A stretch of 40,910 nt of DNA, taken from NCBI GenBank assembly GCA_000969725.1, contig JXSR01S032223.1; one strand, written 5' to 3'. Below, in pieces: positions 21,871-33,302 of this stretch. The stretch comes from Ophiothrix spiculata (Eukaryota; Echinodermata; Ophiuroidea; Amphilepidida; Ophiotrichidae). A program made the translations under genes and the position numbers. Every line of letters begins with the position of its first letter. Positions within the stretch are counted from its first letter, which is position 1. The notes beneath the pieces are model-generated. The model did not search any database, was not told the origin of the DNA, and saw only the letters and a program-made list of their open reading frames with translations.

Positions 21871-22405
21871 ATACGAGTTTCAAAATGTAGGTTCTTTTGC
21901 TGCTATTCAAGTACTCTATTTTAAACTATTATTTGAAAACATATATGATTAATTTAGTTGTGATATTATAGTCTTAAGGGTTTTTTAGTCTAAGCTTTGT
22001 CTTGCTTTCCTTTTGAAATATCTGTTAGTGGGGCTTTTAAGCTTAAAACACTTATGTCAATTATTATTCATGCCTTATTGTGTAACATGGAAACACTTTT
22101 TCATATAAATATTTTTTCAAGTTAAGGTGAACTTTTTAGATAGTAATTATTTGTTACTGAGCACACACATGTAGAGATAAGTCTCCTCTCATCTGTTTGT
22201 TAAAACTTATTGTAGCGTTTCTTTCTTTTTTATTGTTTCATTTAAATCTCAATTTTAGGAGTTCAGAATGAGAAGGCAGAAAGTTCATTTAGACCATTTT
22301 TATAAAAGTGTGACAAAGAGCAACAGTAAATACTTAGAGTGTACTTTTTATTTCTTTGCTAATGACAATGTTATTGCTATAGAGTTCAAAATGTTGCAAG
22401 CATTA

Positions 22406-22846
22406 CAGTGTTCCTGCTAAGGCCGTGTGTCACAAAATTGGCGCAGCTCAAAACATTGCCACAAGAGGTTCCCCCCAAAAAATGAAAAATAGGGTTTTGA
22501 TTATACACAACGTTTACTTATTTCAATTTTATTCTGATTACTGTAAAACAAATATTTGCGGAAAGAAAATTTTGCAAATTTCAGAATCTGAGGTTTTTGG
22601 CGGCATTTTAATTTCACTAATTGCATCAGCATGCCATTGAAATCATTGTCCATTATTAATATTAGCGGCAAATTAATTTTGCGATTTTGGAGTAACTATT
22701 AGCGAAATTAAATTACCAGCAATTATTTCTTGTTTTACAGTATATTCAAAATTGAAGTGATCTTTCCGAAATTGGAAATGGGGAGATGTGTTTTTTTTCT
22801 TTTATATCGCTTTGGCGTTAAGTCAAAATCCTTAGCGGGAACACTG
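22406..22846. mobile_element. hAT-like MITE with an unusual 13-base flanking repeat
   Basis: The ends CAGTGTTCCTGCTAAGG and CCTTAGCGGGAACACTG are inverted with one mismatch and resemble hAT termini. The directly adjacent flanks GTTGCAAGCATTA (22393-22405) and GTTGCAAGGATTA (22847-22859) match at 12 of 13. The interior is AT-rich with no transposase. Confidence 0.7.
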
Positions 22847-23587
22847 GTTGCAAGGATTATTTTGGTATTAATATCATTGTCCAGGCCTTTTAGATCTTAT
22901 TTTAGATATTTTTATGTTTGAATTTAATAGTTACTGTGATAAATGAGCCAATACTTTTATGTAGATTATGTAGTTCAAATTAGATAGAATATGCAACATA
23001 TAACTTGCCTAACAACAAGCCCATGGGTTTGTTTAAAAACATATGTTATGTATCCCTGTCATGTAAAAGTATCAAGATGACGAACATGTCTAAAACCTTG
23101 TCGTGTCCTTTTCTGTGAATAACTTGTCTGACAGTAAACCTGCTTTAACCCATGTAATTTTGTATCATTGAAGCCTTACTTAAAACTATGAAGTAAATAA
23201 TTTGTTTAACAACTTTGTATATATCAACTCACTTCAAAAGGATGATAGAAAATGATTTATTATATTTTATAAATATTTACAGGAATACAACAATTCTCAT
23301 ATTAAAGATAAAAACATTTTAATGTCTTTGTTGTGAATTTATTGTAAGACCTTAATGTTTCAAGATACTGGGGTTTAATGTCTGTTTCATGTTATTGTAT
23401 CAAAATTAATGCTTATGATGATATAATTGTTCCTATTAAACGCCAATGCTCTCTCAAACACCCGCATCATAAAGTTTCAAATTAAAATGAATGAGCATAG
23501 AGTTGTAGACTATAAATTTATGTGTCAATGCTTTGGACAGTATAGTATCCCTAAATTAAATTTTGGCAAAACTTAAAATTGCAAAGA

Positions 23588-24130
23588 GGCTGATTTAAAC
23601 TGATTCTGGTAGGTATAGGTGTAAATATTTACTGAAAAAAGTAATGGAGGGTAGGGGCTGGGGAACCTTTTTTTTTCGGGGGTCATTAAAAATAGGGGTA
23701 ATTTGTCCTAAGTTATGTATAAAGTATGCATGTCGTATTTGACATCAAATTAAGAGAAATGTAATTTTAAAACACCTGGTGATTTGTTTATATTGTTACT
23801 CTATCACCTTGCAAAAATTATACCTAATAAGAGACGTTATGACCTTCAAATCGTGATTTTTCGTTAAAAATAGGTCAAAAATTCTAAATTTTGCTATTAT
23901 TATCTCTATATTCGTGTTTATTTTTTATAAGAAAATAGCAAATGAGCTGATTTCAACTGATTATGGAATTAATAGGTGTTAATATTTACCTCCAAAAGTA
24001 TGGTTGGATTTGGGTTGGGGAACCTGATTTTTCGGGGGTCATTAGATACAGAGGTCATATTTGATATCAAATTAATGGAAATATAATGAAAACAATGGTG
24101 GCGATGTTCAATTTGTTACTCTACTATGAT
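23588..24130. repeat. Tandem duplication, about 350-base unit, two diverged copies
   Basis: GCTGATTTAAACTGATT / GCTGATTTCAACTGATT, TAGGTGTAAATATTTAC / TAGGTGTTAATATTTAC, GGGGAACCT...CGGGGGTCATTA, and TTTGACATCAAATTA / TTTGATATCAAATTA recur in order at about 23590-23830 and 23940-24130. Confidence 0.75.
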
Positions 24131-24990
24131 AGGTGAAACAAATGTTCAGAACGTGATAAAAGCATGAAACTTGGCACACATACTCAGATCAACATTAGAA
24201 ACATTTACAGGGGTAGTGCCAAAAATAACAAAGTGTTCCTTAGCAGCGGTTGCTAGGCAACATATTAACTCAATTGGGACCCATTTTGAATGATCACCAA
24301 AAAGTTTTGTGTAAAAGGTCGCCATTTTGAAATATACACAATTAGCTAGTTCAAATGTTCTGTCCGTGCATAACAATGCTTTTTGTAATCCGTATTAAAA
24401 TATTTTGTTAAGCCATTACTTATTCTATTCACTGGAGTCAATAAGTATAGATAATCCCCACTTGAGAAATTGCAATCCTTAACAATCCTTTTGTGTTTAC
24501 ACGATAAAAAGCACAACTAAAAATCTCTAGTCGTTTTGCTTTTCATCGAAGACAATAGCCTATCCTATACTTTGATTGACAGGCATCTTTTGTGCGGTAA
24601 AATTAATTTGATACTTCTTTTGTCATTTACGATTTAGTTTACAAAATCCTTTGTTCTTTAATGAGATAGGGGAGTCTGTACCGGCCCTTATAGGAATAGT
24701 AGTCCCTTGATCTTACTTGTCTATCTGGGTTGTAGAGAAAAGTATAGGCTAACAACTCTCACGCAACATTAGTTCCACGATTTATTCCGACCGTCTATGG
24801 AAGGCGGACTTTGATTCAAGGGGGACTTTGATTACTTTCACATTGGCTTCAGAATTCAGCTAATATCTAACTTGCTTTAATCAAACCGGCGGTGTGATAT
24901 GTAGGAGAGACCGGGGATGGACGTTACAAATTTTACATTTCGGGCCATAGCATAATAGAAGACCCCAAAAAGTCCATCTTGGGTATGTGA

Positions 24991-25082
24991 TTAGCATATT
25001 ATGATGACTAAAAAATGACGTAGGTCATCGAATAAAACTGTGTGTTATATACGATGACCTACGTCATTTTGTCGTCAGTATA
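24991..25082. repeat. Hairpin with ATGACGTAGGTCATCG arms
   Basis: TGATGACTAAAAAATGACGT with AGGTCATCG, and its inverted copy CGATGACCTACGTCATTTTG with TCGTCA, pair over about 28 bases around a 21-base loop. A second small inverted pair, AGAATATTCT...AATATTCT, follows. Confidence 0.7.
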
Positions 25083-25500
25083 GAATATTCTAAGCAAAAT
25101 ATTCTATACGATAGTGGAGTCTACACTGAGCCTTACACCGGTTCGCGTCAACGTTAAATAATAGTAATATCTTCCACTTTACTAAACTGTCATAATCTTT
25201 ACTTTACAGGTTAAAGTGATGGGTGATGGGTATTACAGGATATACAACTATGTCAATTCTGTCAATACTTTGGTTTAATCCAACCACAGATTTTTAAAGA
25301 CAGGGATTGCGAATTCTGTACAAATACAAAAGAAAATCGATATAATCTCAATTCTATGTGTGAGTTGAAACCATTATTAGGATCATTATGTTTGAATAGC
25401 GCGGGGTTCTAAATCAATTACCATCAAATATTCATTTAAACTCCTTCATTTTTTTTAAAAACATACATCAAGGTGATACCATAGAGGTATTATACTTGTT

Positions 25501-26257
25501 AGTAGAGAGATTGCGATTACCACGTTACACGGGACGGGGTACAAAAACGTGAGCATTTTTAACTCACGGTTCACGCCTACGCGCAATACCATAGATTGCC
25601 TATGTATATTTCATTATGTCGCCCTCTCAGCAAAGAGTTTTCGATTCATGCAACGATTGCCTATTGTGAATGTTTCATGATGTCGCCCCTCTCATAATGG
25701 TCATGATCATAGACATATCTGATCGAGGGCGTAAATTCTTAAGCTAAAGAAATGATATGCATCGCTTATGATGTCTATTAATGGTTGGCTAATTTTCAAT
25801 AGAACTCACGTACGTATTGAACGAATAGCCACGTAAAAAGACTCACTTCAAACGGTTATTTCAACATGTGTTGCTGCTATTCAGGTATTATTGATCGTTC
25901 ACGTTCAGGGTATTGGCTTTCGCAAGCAGATGTGTAGAACTTAAAACTTTGACACAGAAGTCAATGCAAAATCAGAAAATCCCTACTTACGGGTGTGTAA
26001 GTGCGAAGTTTGCAACCCATAATCTTTACAACCAAACGCAATAAAACCTCGATAAGTGCTGGATATGTATGTCTGTACATTATTCTTACATGTGTTCATC
26101 TGATTTTGATATAGCTTTTATTTAAAACAATAGGGGACATCGATTAAGTGATTAGTATTCACGTAAAAGTGTACGTGAAATTCTGCAATACACGGTGTGC
26201 TGTACTGTTCAAGCAGGTAATGGTTGGCTGAATTTCATTAGAACTCACGTTTACGTT
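25501..26257. repeat. Dispersed 750-base repeat, copy 2, right end replaced
   Basis: Same sequence as 14771-15514 with a few small indels (for example an extra GGCTAATTTTCAATAGAACT-like stretch near 25790). It stops at ACGTTT and runs directly into a palindrome cluster at 26261, so its right terminus is missing. Confidence 0.85.
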
Positions 26258-26264
26258 TTATGCC

Positions 26265-26480
26265 AGCTTGACCAACTTTAAGTTGGTCAAGCTCTTTTGT
26301 ACCATCAAGCTAGTCAAGATCTTAGTCTGGCAAACTCGTCAAGCAATGTTTCGCACGTTGGTAAAGCGGGCTTGACTAATTTACAAGTTTTAAATTTGGC
26401 TTGACCAACGTAAAACTGGTCAGGCAAGCTGGACTGACCTGTCTGACTAGTTTTAAGTTAGTTAAGCAGCTGCTTGACTA
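26265..26480. repeat. Cluster of AGCTTGACCAA/TTGGTCAAGCT palindromes
   Basis: Starts with a 14-bp-stem palindrome (AGCTTGACCAACTT and its complement, 26265-26293). About eight more partial motifs follow in both orientations (GCTTGACTA, CTTGACCAACG, TAGTCAAG). The cluster abuts the truncated end of the 750-base repeat. Confidence 0.7.
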
Positions 26481-27489
26481 GCTTATGTTTTCAGTGATAC
26501 CGTAACTGCAAATACTCATTTTATCCAAATATAACATGGTCTCTGGAATCAGTTACCAACGTTACAACGTCAACATCTCTGCGATGTGTGTACAATTACA
26601 CCCACTATCAAACAGTTGTTTGTAAAATTATACGGTTTCATCCAGTTTTATATGCGCAACACTGTCGGTACTAAAGTGTAAGTTCCTTCTTTTATATATT
26701 TAGGTAATGATTTAGTAATGTAATGCATTTTTTTTAACATTTTCGATAGTTGATAATGAATATGTAATAAATATTTTTCAGAAAAGGATTCTACGAGTTA
26801 CTAGTTACTTATTTAGCATTTTCTCGTATTATTGTTTATATTCCATATACGCAATCCGTTGAATACAGTTTGCTTTCCTGTACATAATGCCATCTTTAAA
26901 AATCCAAGGAGAATTGAAATTATAGTTTGTTTAATCATTCATAAACATAATAATGAAATTGATTTTTTTAGCAAGAAAGAAAAATCCCTCTGATTATAAA
27001 TTAATTATTTTTGGTCATTTTAGCTGTTTTCAGACACAAGGATCAGCTGCTACCTCTTCTGTCTAATTAAATTTGATAAACAACGTGTTTGATTAAAATT
27101 TACTGCTGTTGATGAACGGTTTCAATAGTCAATTAAACGTAACGGTATTGGATATGTCAATCAAATTAATTCCAGTTTTGCATCAAAATTCTTAGAAGAC
27201 CAGCTTCCACAGTATGCTTTTGTGTGCATTGCTTTCCAAATCCTGTGAAGGTCGTGTGTGCTTTTCTATCAAATGAAAGGATTGTTGCAGCTTATTATAC
27301 TTCCAGCTTTTGGTAAGATAACATTTATAGTAAAGTATTTGTTTTTTAATTTCTTTCAGTCAAAGATAAGACGTGTAGTTGAGTTGAAAGTGTTGAGATC
27401 AAAATAAAAAAGAAGAATTATTGTGCAAATTTAAAATGCTTATGCCAGATTCAATTGAATTTGATTTTCATGCAACCTATGAAACTGCA

Positions 27490-27586
27490 CACACAGAAGA
27501 AAGGTGAGTTAATTTGTCTGTATGCACTTTGACTCAGTTTTCGGTTTCAACATATGGACAAGTTACTCACCTTTTCTGTGTGTGTT
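27490..27586. repeat. Hairpin, about 33-bp arms
   Basis: CACACACAGAAGAAAGGTGA and its inverted copy TCACCTTTTCTGTGTGTG, extending to GACAAGTTACTCACC. It lies about 70 bases before the CCAGTT palindrome array. Confidence 0.6.
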
Positions 27587-27649
27587 TCTTAGCGCTACCA
27601 CCATTATCAAATGGTGAAAATGACGTTTGATTTGTACTGATCACAGGTC

Positions 27650-28130
27650 AAAATTCCAGTTGATACCAGTTGAACTGGTATCAACTTGTTTCATTTAATG
27701 CCAGTTCAATTGTGTTTACAACTGGGCGATGAAATTCCATCACGGAAAATGGAAAGTTCCAGTTGACTCCAGTTCAACTGGTAACTGGGTTCAACTGTTT
27801 TGAGAACACCAGTTGAACTGGTTCCATTTGATACAAGTTGAACTGGTTTCCAATGATTCCAGTTGAACTGAAATGAAACCAGTTCAACATCTGATACCAG
27901 TTCAAATGAAACCAGTTCAACTGATATCAAATGATACCAGTTGAACTGGTTTCATTTGATACGATTCCAGTAGAACTGGTTTCCTTTGATACCAGTTCAA
28001 CTGGTTCCAAACGATTCCAAAATGGTTTCATTTGATACCAATTGAACTGGTTTCACTTGTTATCACTTAAACTGGTATCAAATGATCCTACTTGAACTGG
28101 TTTCAATTGATACCAGTTATAGTGTGTTTG
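27650..28130. repeat. Palindromic minisatellite, CCAGTT(G/C)AACTGG core
   Basis: About twenty full or half copies of CCAGTTGAACTGG or CCAGTTCAACTGG, linked by TTTGATA / TATCAAA-type spacers in a roughly 24-base period with frequent inversions. Similar ACAACTGGGCGATG and AAACTGGGCTATG blocks flank the array. Confidence 0.85.
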
Positions 28131-28456
28131 AAACTGGGCTATGTTTCACAATATGGAACTCTTACCATTTCAAGTGCTAGAATAGTCATTCACCTTAGTC
28201 CGGGCGCATATTTGCCGCTGCGACAAATGAAAATGACACGTTTTTGCAAAAAATAATATAGATACGTCACACAGCGACAAAGTTAAAAAAAACCTACACA
28301 AGTATGAAAGCAGCATAACAACCGTTGTGAGAGGTTTTTCAAGTCATAGATACTCAAAGTAATACAAAAATTAAGAATATAGATTTTTTTTCAATATGGG
28401 ATAATACCTAATTGGTTTATCTTGATGCAATTTCTAACGAGCATATGAATAGCTGA

Positions 28457-28924
28457 CAATTGAATACGCCAGCACAAGAAAAACCCCAACTCCGATAGCT
28501 CCCTTCTGTAAATTATTTTACAAAATATAATTTCATACAAATCTCTGAAAATGCTTTGAAATAACTAAAAAGCATTTCCATGTCTATATCCCAATCATAG
28601 TGTCACATTTGACCTTGTAGTTGACTTTTTATACATTGTTAGATAATTGTTAACTTATAGTATATAGTTGCTATATTTAAAAGCCAGAACAAGAAAATCC
28701 CAGCTTCATAAGCTCCCCTCTGCAACTATATGTTATAACAATCATCTAACAATGTCTAAAAAGTCATCTAGAAATTCAAATGTGACACTATGATTGGGAT
28801 ATAATTTAGACATGGAAATGCTTTTTAGTGATGTGAAAGCATTTTCAGAGATTTGTATGCATTTATTTATTTACAGAAGGGAGCAATTGGAGTTGGGGTT
28901 TTCTTGTACTGGCGTATTCAATTG
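28457..28924. mobile_element. Long inverted repeat abutting a chitin-binding gene exon
   Basis: The left arm begins CAATTGAATACGCCAGCACA; the right arm ends with its inverted copy at 28924. The arms are about 190 bases with interior copies of the same end (28680-28727). Only 21 bases separate it from the exon at 28946. Confidence 0.75.
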
Positions 28925-28945
28925 TTTTTAATAACATTTTTTCAG

Positions 28946-30131
28946 GTCTTGTCCAATGTGGTCAAACTTCTATTTGCGAAGTTGGAAGAGAAAAGGATGA
29001 ATTCAACGAGTGGAAATGGGTCTTGCCATATGAACAACCTTGTGATTGCCAAAAAATAATCATAGGAGGGCTGAACGTCTTGACTCCTGCACGGTCATAC
29101 GCGCCAATATATGTCGATATCGCATTCCTTACGGACAACGTCAACAAAATAAGACATCATTATAATCTTGATTGTATAGGTGCGTAGTTTATTAGGAGGA
29201 CGTCAATATCCATCGATGGGCGTAGGTTTGATTTGTTCATTTGGTTTTATTAAAAGACTAATCATCGAGCGATACCTATCGATGCAACACCAAGACGGTA
29301 CACAACGCGTTTTGCACAACGCGTGTACAGACGCCCGTAACAAATCATTTGGTTTAGGCTTTCGCCAAAGAAGCCCAACTTAATACTTGGTAGTTGGTAC
29401 CAAGTAAGCTAGGAAGATTATTTTCAAATAGGCTCCAAGATGTTTTTAAATTCGGTTTTTGAATCCAGGAGGAAGACCAGAGTACCCTGAGAAAAACATG
29501 CGGAAGCGAGCATGGACTGAAAACCAAATGTACATAAAGCGCCGGGCCGGGAAATTCATTATGAACCATCTGCACCATGTTCTATAGTTTATATTGGACG
29601 TCGGACGATACAAATCGACAACTTCTAAATTCACCATAATAGGCGTATAAATAACTTCGAGGGTGCCTGTGAGCAAAGTATTGTTGCGTAGGCCCATATA
29701 TAAGGAGCTAAGATGATTAAGGGCTCTGTCACACATCACAGAGCCCTAAGGTAGTTAACTTAACGTGCTTGCTCGAAAGAAAATCGACGTGTACGTGTGT
29801 GTAAAGTCTTTAAAGTCTGAAGGCCAAATATAAACATGAAACAAGCTGATCTTTGTCAAAACAACATACATTTCTTGTTTTTATGTCTCTTACAGATGAA
29901 CAAACATCAACAACTAATGCTGCATCTACCATATCTACTACCACTGAGTCAACCAACAAATGTTTTAAAATTTCCAAAGGAGACTTTGTTGAATCTGCAC
30001 CATGTTCTAGTGTATATTATCAATGTTCAGGAGATGAGATTATAAATACTCAGGAATGTGCTCCATCTCTTGTTTTCGATGGAAATTGTCCGTGCTGCAA
30101 TTTTGAAGCTAATATAGCATCATGTCAATAA
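28946..30131 (+). CDS. Secreted chitin-binding type-2 (peritrophin-A/CBM14) domain protein, last two exons
   Basis: Exon 28946-29179 (acceptor TTTTTTCAG, donor GTGCGT) encodes 77 residues with four early cysteines (LVQCGQTSICEVGREKDEFN ... QPCDCQ) and a Cys near the end; I do not recognise this part. Exon 29896-30131 (acceptor CTTACAG) joins in phase. It encodes a Thr/Ser-rich linker (about 20 residues, probably O-glycosylated) and then a cysteine-rich domain ending two residues before TAA. Cysteine spacing in that domain is C-x13-C-x6-C-x10-C-x9-C, then CPCC, then C-x8-C, with VYYQC and LVFDGNC. This is the pattern of CBM14 domains, which bind chitin outside the cell or in mucus and cuticle linings. 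Start and signal peptide exons were not found. The preceding intron ends inside a long inverted repeat. Confidence 0.72.
29722..29750. repeat. Perfect 11-bp-stem hairpin in an intron
   Basis: AGGGCTCTGTC, short spacer, ACAGAGCCCT. It lies in the intron between the two chitin-binding gene exons. Probably a relic of a small element. Confidence 0.5.
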
Positions 30132-30296
30132 ACCTTTTTTCAATGCCGAAAATTCAGACCGATTGAGACAGTTGGACAGAAGCCCATGTGAATGCAATAT
30201 TGAAGTAAACTCTTGAACACCCACATCAATCATCCACACTCTTTCATCATTGTAAACATGGTAAACGTTCTATGACAAAAGAAATGGACACTATAA

Positions 30297-30766
30297 GGCG
30301 GCACACCACAAAATAGCTCCCCATTGACTCACTGTACAAAATGGCTTCCCAAAAACACCCGAGAACTCATTAATAAAGCAACTTGTTTCTTCAACACTGA
30401 CTTTTCTTAATAATTGATTATGATCTCTTTTAACAAAAAGTAATGAAAAATATACACCATCAAGGCAAATTTTTCGAGATACCGTGCGTTGAAGACAATA
30501 CTGCCTTATCACTGAGAGCCACTTTTTGTATTTCCAAAATCTCATGCATTTTTTTAAAGCCTTAAAAGTTTATAAAAGTACTCTGGAGATTAAACATGGC
30601 ATCAGAACAACTTTAAATAAACCAAACTCCATGATTAGAACAAAATATACACCAAACAAATTGCCCTTCTACACTTTTTGAGGTCCTCATTTAGGAGAGG
30701 GCAGTCAATTTTGCCGATTTTAGAAATACCGGATAGCGGCGCCAATTTATTTAGTGTAGTGGGCCC
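30297..30766. repeat. 470-base repeat, copy 1 of a close direct pair
   Basis: GGCGGCACACC ... GAAATACCGGATAGCGGCGCC ... TTTAGTGTAGTG. The second copy lies 611 bases downstream with roughly 93% identity by eye. An 84-codon minus-strand frame (30291-30545) is kept open in both copies. Confidence 0.85.
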
Positions 30767-30907
30767 TGCAGTAGACGTGTATTTTCAAAATGTTGTTGTA
30801 ATATGTTTAAATTGATATAACAAGCAATTGTAAGAAAATGAAAATCGATTTTACTCACCCAATTTTAGACAATATTAGAATGTGAGGGTATAGTGGTCCT
30901 AAATGCA

Positions 30908-31374
30908 GGCGGCACACCAAAAAACTCCCCATCGACTTACTGTACAAAATGGCTTCCCAAAAACACCCGAGAACTCATTAATAAAGCAACTGGTTTCTTC
31001 AACGCTGGCTTTTCTTAATTGATTACGATCTCTTTTAACAAAAAGTAATGAAAAATATATACCATCAAGGCAAATGTTTCGAGATACCGTGCGTTGAAGA
31101 CAATACAGCCTTATCACTGAGAGCCACGTTTTGTATTTCCCAAATCTCATGCATTTTTGGGGAAAACCCCTAAAAGTTTACCAAAGTACTCTGGAGATCA
31201 AACATGGCATCAGAACAACTTAAAATAAACCTAACTCCATGATTAGAACAAAATATACACCAAAAAAATTGCCCTTCTACACTTTTTGAGGTCCCCATTT
31301 ACGATAGGGTACTCAATTTTTCCGATTTTAGAAATACCGGATAGCGGCGCCAATTTATTTAGTGTAGTTGGCCC
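30908..31374. repeat. 470-base repeat, copy 2
   Basis: Direct repeat of 30297-30766, separated by about 141 bases of unrelated sequence. Indels inside the minus-strand frame (83 codons, 30899-31150) are multiples of three, but most substitutions change residues. No function recognised. Confidence 0.85.
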
Positions 31375-33302
31375 ATAACTTGTTCGAGATACTTTTTGTT
31401 TCTAAAATGAAATATGGATTGTATCCAATGAATGACTTATAGAAAAACAGATGAGTATTTTTTTTATCTTTAACTATTCGTTTCTTGAACTGATCGTTAT
31501 TTAGGGTGCATTAAGTACAAGTAATAGGGGACGGTGGGGCAAGTTGGGCCCCTTTTCGTTCAAACGCCCCTGAATCGGACATGATAAAGTCTAGAAGTAT
31601 GTGTTGCGTAAATACTAAGACTCTGCGGCTCATCGTATTTAAATAATGTAGAAAATAAGAAATGTTGTCAAAAGGGTCAACTTACCCTGGATTCGGGTTT
31701 AGCTAAACAATTTTCTGGAACACGCAGTCTAATCGTAACGACCCTGCTAATAACCTTATTATGCGAATTCTATATTCCAAGTCTCGCCAAATGAGACAAA
31801 AATTGCTCGCGAGATTTTGTTTTTTTTTAAACGTGACCTGCTTAAAAATTATGCTGGCTTTGAACCCTTATTATCTGAAAACGGTGAAAGTTAATGCAAA
31901 TTTGGAACGGGGTATGAAAATTTGGAGCTTTTCTTATACAATGCATATAAATGTTTTTGCTGTTGATAAAAAAAGAAGCATTAAATTGCATTTTATATAA
32001 AAATCAACGATTTTAAGACTTTTTAAGCAACCAAATTTGAATCCCGACATCAATCTTGTTTTAGAAGATAAAACGCCGTCAGTTGGATCGATTCTGCTAG
32101 TAAAAATATAAAAACTCAGATTGATGAAATTTGAAATATATATTTTGCCTGTAAGGCCTGTAAAGTGAAGAAATAAGGAGAGGGTAAAATAAACGTTGAT
32201 GTGATGTACGAAAGGTATCTAATATCGGTTCTTCGTACTTGCCTGCAATTTGTATTGCGACAGCTGGGCATCAAAAGTTCGATAAGTACTACCTTTGGTC
32301 ACGACGGGTCATCCTCTGACGTCAGAAACCTGCACGAATCTCATGTCAGAGTTTGTTTTGACTGACCTCGCTGCGTTGAAATATTTTGTATTTTATGCGA
32401 AATGCAATGAATGCAACATTTATTTTCTAGACTGAAAAGTAACCTTTTTGGTTCTTTTATATAAATAATGCCAAAAATTCGAGAATTTCATCCGTGACAG
32501 TTAATAAATGAAGAAAAACCAACACTCTACGCAAAAAAAAATGAAATTTATCAAAACGACTCCGATGGGGTTCGAACCCACGGTTCTGAGATTAAAAGTC
32601 AGACGCGCTAATCACTAGACTAGCTAGCTGATTGTGTACTTGAAGGGTATTTAAAGATATATACTTTCATATTTAAGAAAATTGGTTACGCATGCGCAAT
32701 GATAGAATTCAAGAAATATCGTGTCTTTTTATCACGTGTCAGAAGGGTAAACAAAACCAACCCTGACATCAATCTTGTTTTAGCACATTTTAACGCAAGA
32801 TTTTCACAGGACTTGAAGAAAAAGGTCTAAATTTTGCTATAAACGTTTCGGCATTGAAACTTAATTCATATATTTAGCATCGCGTGAAATAATTTGCCCG
32901 TAAAATTGCATGAAATGTCACACATATTTCGAAAAAATGTAGTTGCATTACATTTACACAATATTTATACATAACATGTTTTGTTTTCAGATCTATATTT
33001 TCGATTTTACAGGGCTTTTAAAAATATTTTTCTGACTCATTAATATTAATGTTAAACATCAACAGCACGGCTGATTAAAGATTTCACTGCTTAAAATCGT
33101 AGAGGGGAAAGGGAAATTATGTGACCTGCAGTATGATTGCACGGGCCTTAATGGTTTAACTAAATAGTTACTAAAACCATTGTTATGCACTGTTACATAT
33201 TTTAACTGAGGCAGTGTGTTGCCTAGTTATTGAAATAGTTTGAACTCAAAGTTTATATTGACTCCGACCTCGATTATGTTCATCGAAACCATTTTTCATA
33301 CA
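31375..33302. other. Intergenic, mostly unannotated
   Basis: Contains the tRNA-Lys-like relic and two copies of GACATCAATCTTGTTTTAG (near 32047 and 32764) about 717 bases apart. Otherwise only AT-rich sequence; no gene seen. Confidence 0.5.
32556..32636 (-). repeat. tRNA-Lys(TTT)-like pseudogene or SINE head
   Basis: The reverse strand has a D-arm (GCTA/TAGC), an anticodon loop CTTTTAA and a good T-arm, GTGGGTTCGAACCCCAT. The anticodon stem has two mismatches, and the 5' acceptor strand does not pair with the 3' end CGGAGTC. It is therefore scored as tRNA-derived, not a functional gene. Confidence 0.55.

Larger units (their letters stand above)
20940..28455. other. Repeat-rich intergenic region, no confident gene
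   Basis: Apart from the repeats listed separately, the stretch is AT-rich with stops in all frames. No exon with paired splice sites and recognisable protein was found. The 5' exons of the chitin-binding gene may be hidden here, and the 3' end of the RNF213-like transcript probably lies in its first part. I could not choose a polyadenylation site. Confidence 0.5.

Noticed and set aside
22425..22921. Short plus-strand frames around 22.4-22.9 kb
   Set aside because: They lie inside or at the edge of the hAT-like MITE and show no recognisable domain.
1..27000. CRISPR-like or phage-type repeat arrays
   Set aside because: Repeat arrays are degenerate, without uniform unique spacers, and the window is clearly a spliced animal genome.
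27351..27420. Possible small exon after TTTCTTTCAG at about 27361
   Set aside because: Only 16 codons before a stop in one phase, no partner exon or motif.
27706..27930. Minus-strand 74-codon frame with repeated ELVSFELVS-type residues
   Set aside because: Translation of the CCAGTTGAACTGG palindrome array; low complexity follows from the DNA repeat.
32556..32636. Functional tRNA-Lys gene
   Set aside because: The 5' acceptor strand cannot pair with the 3' strand and the anticodon stem has two mismatches; kept only as a tRNA-derived relic.
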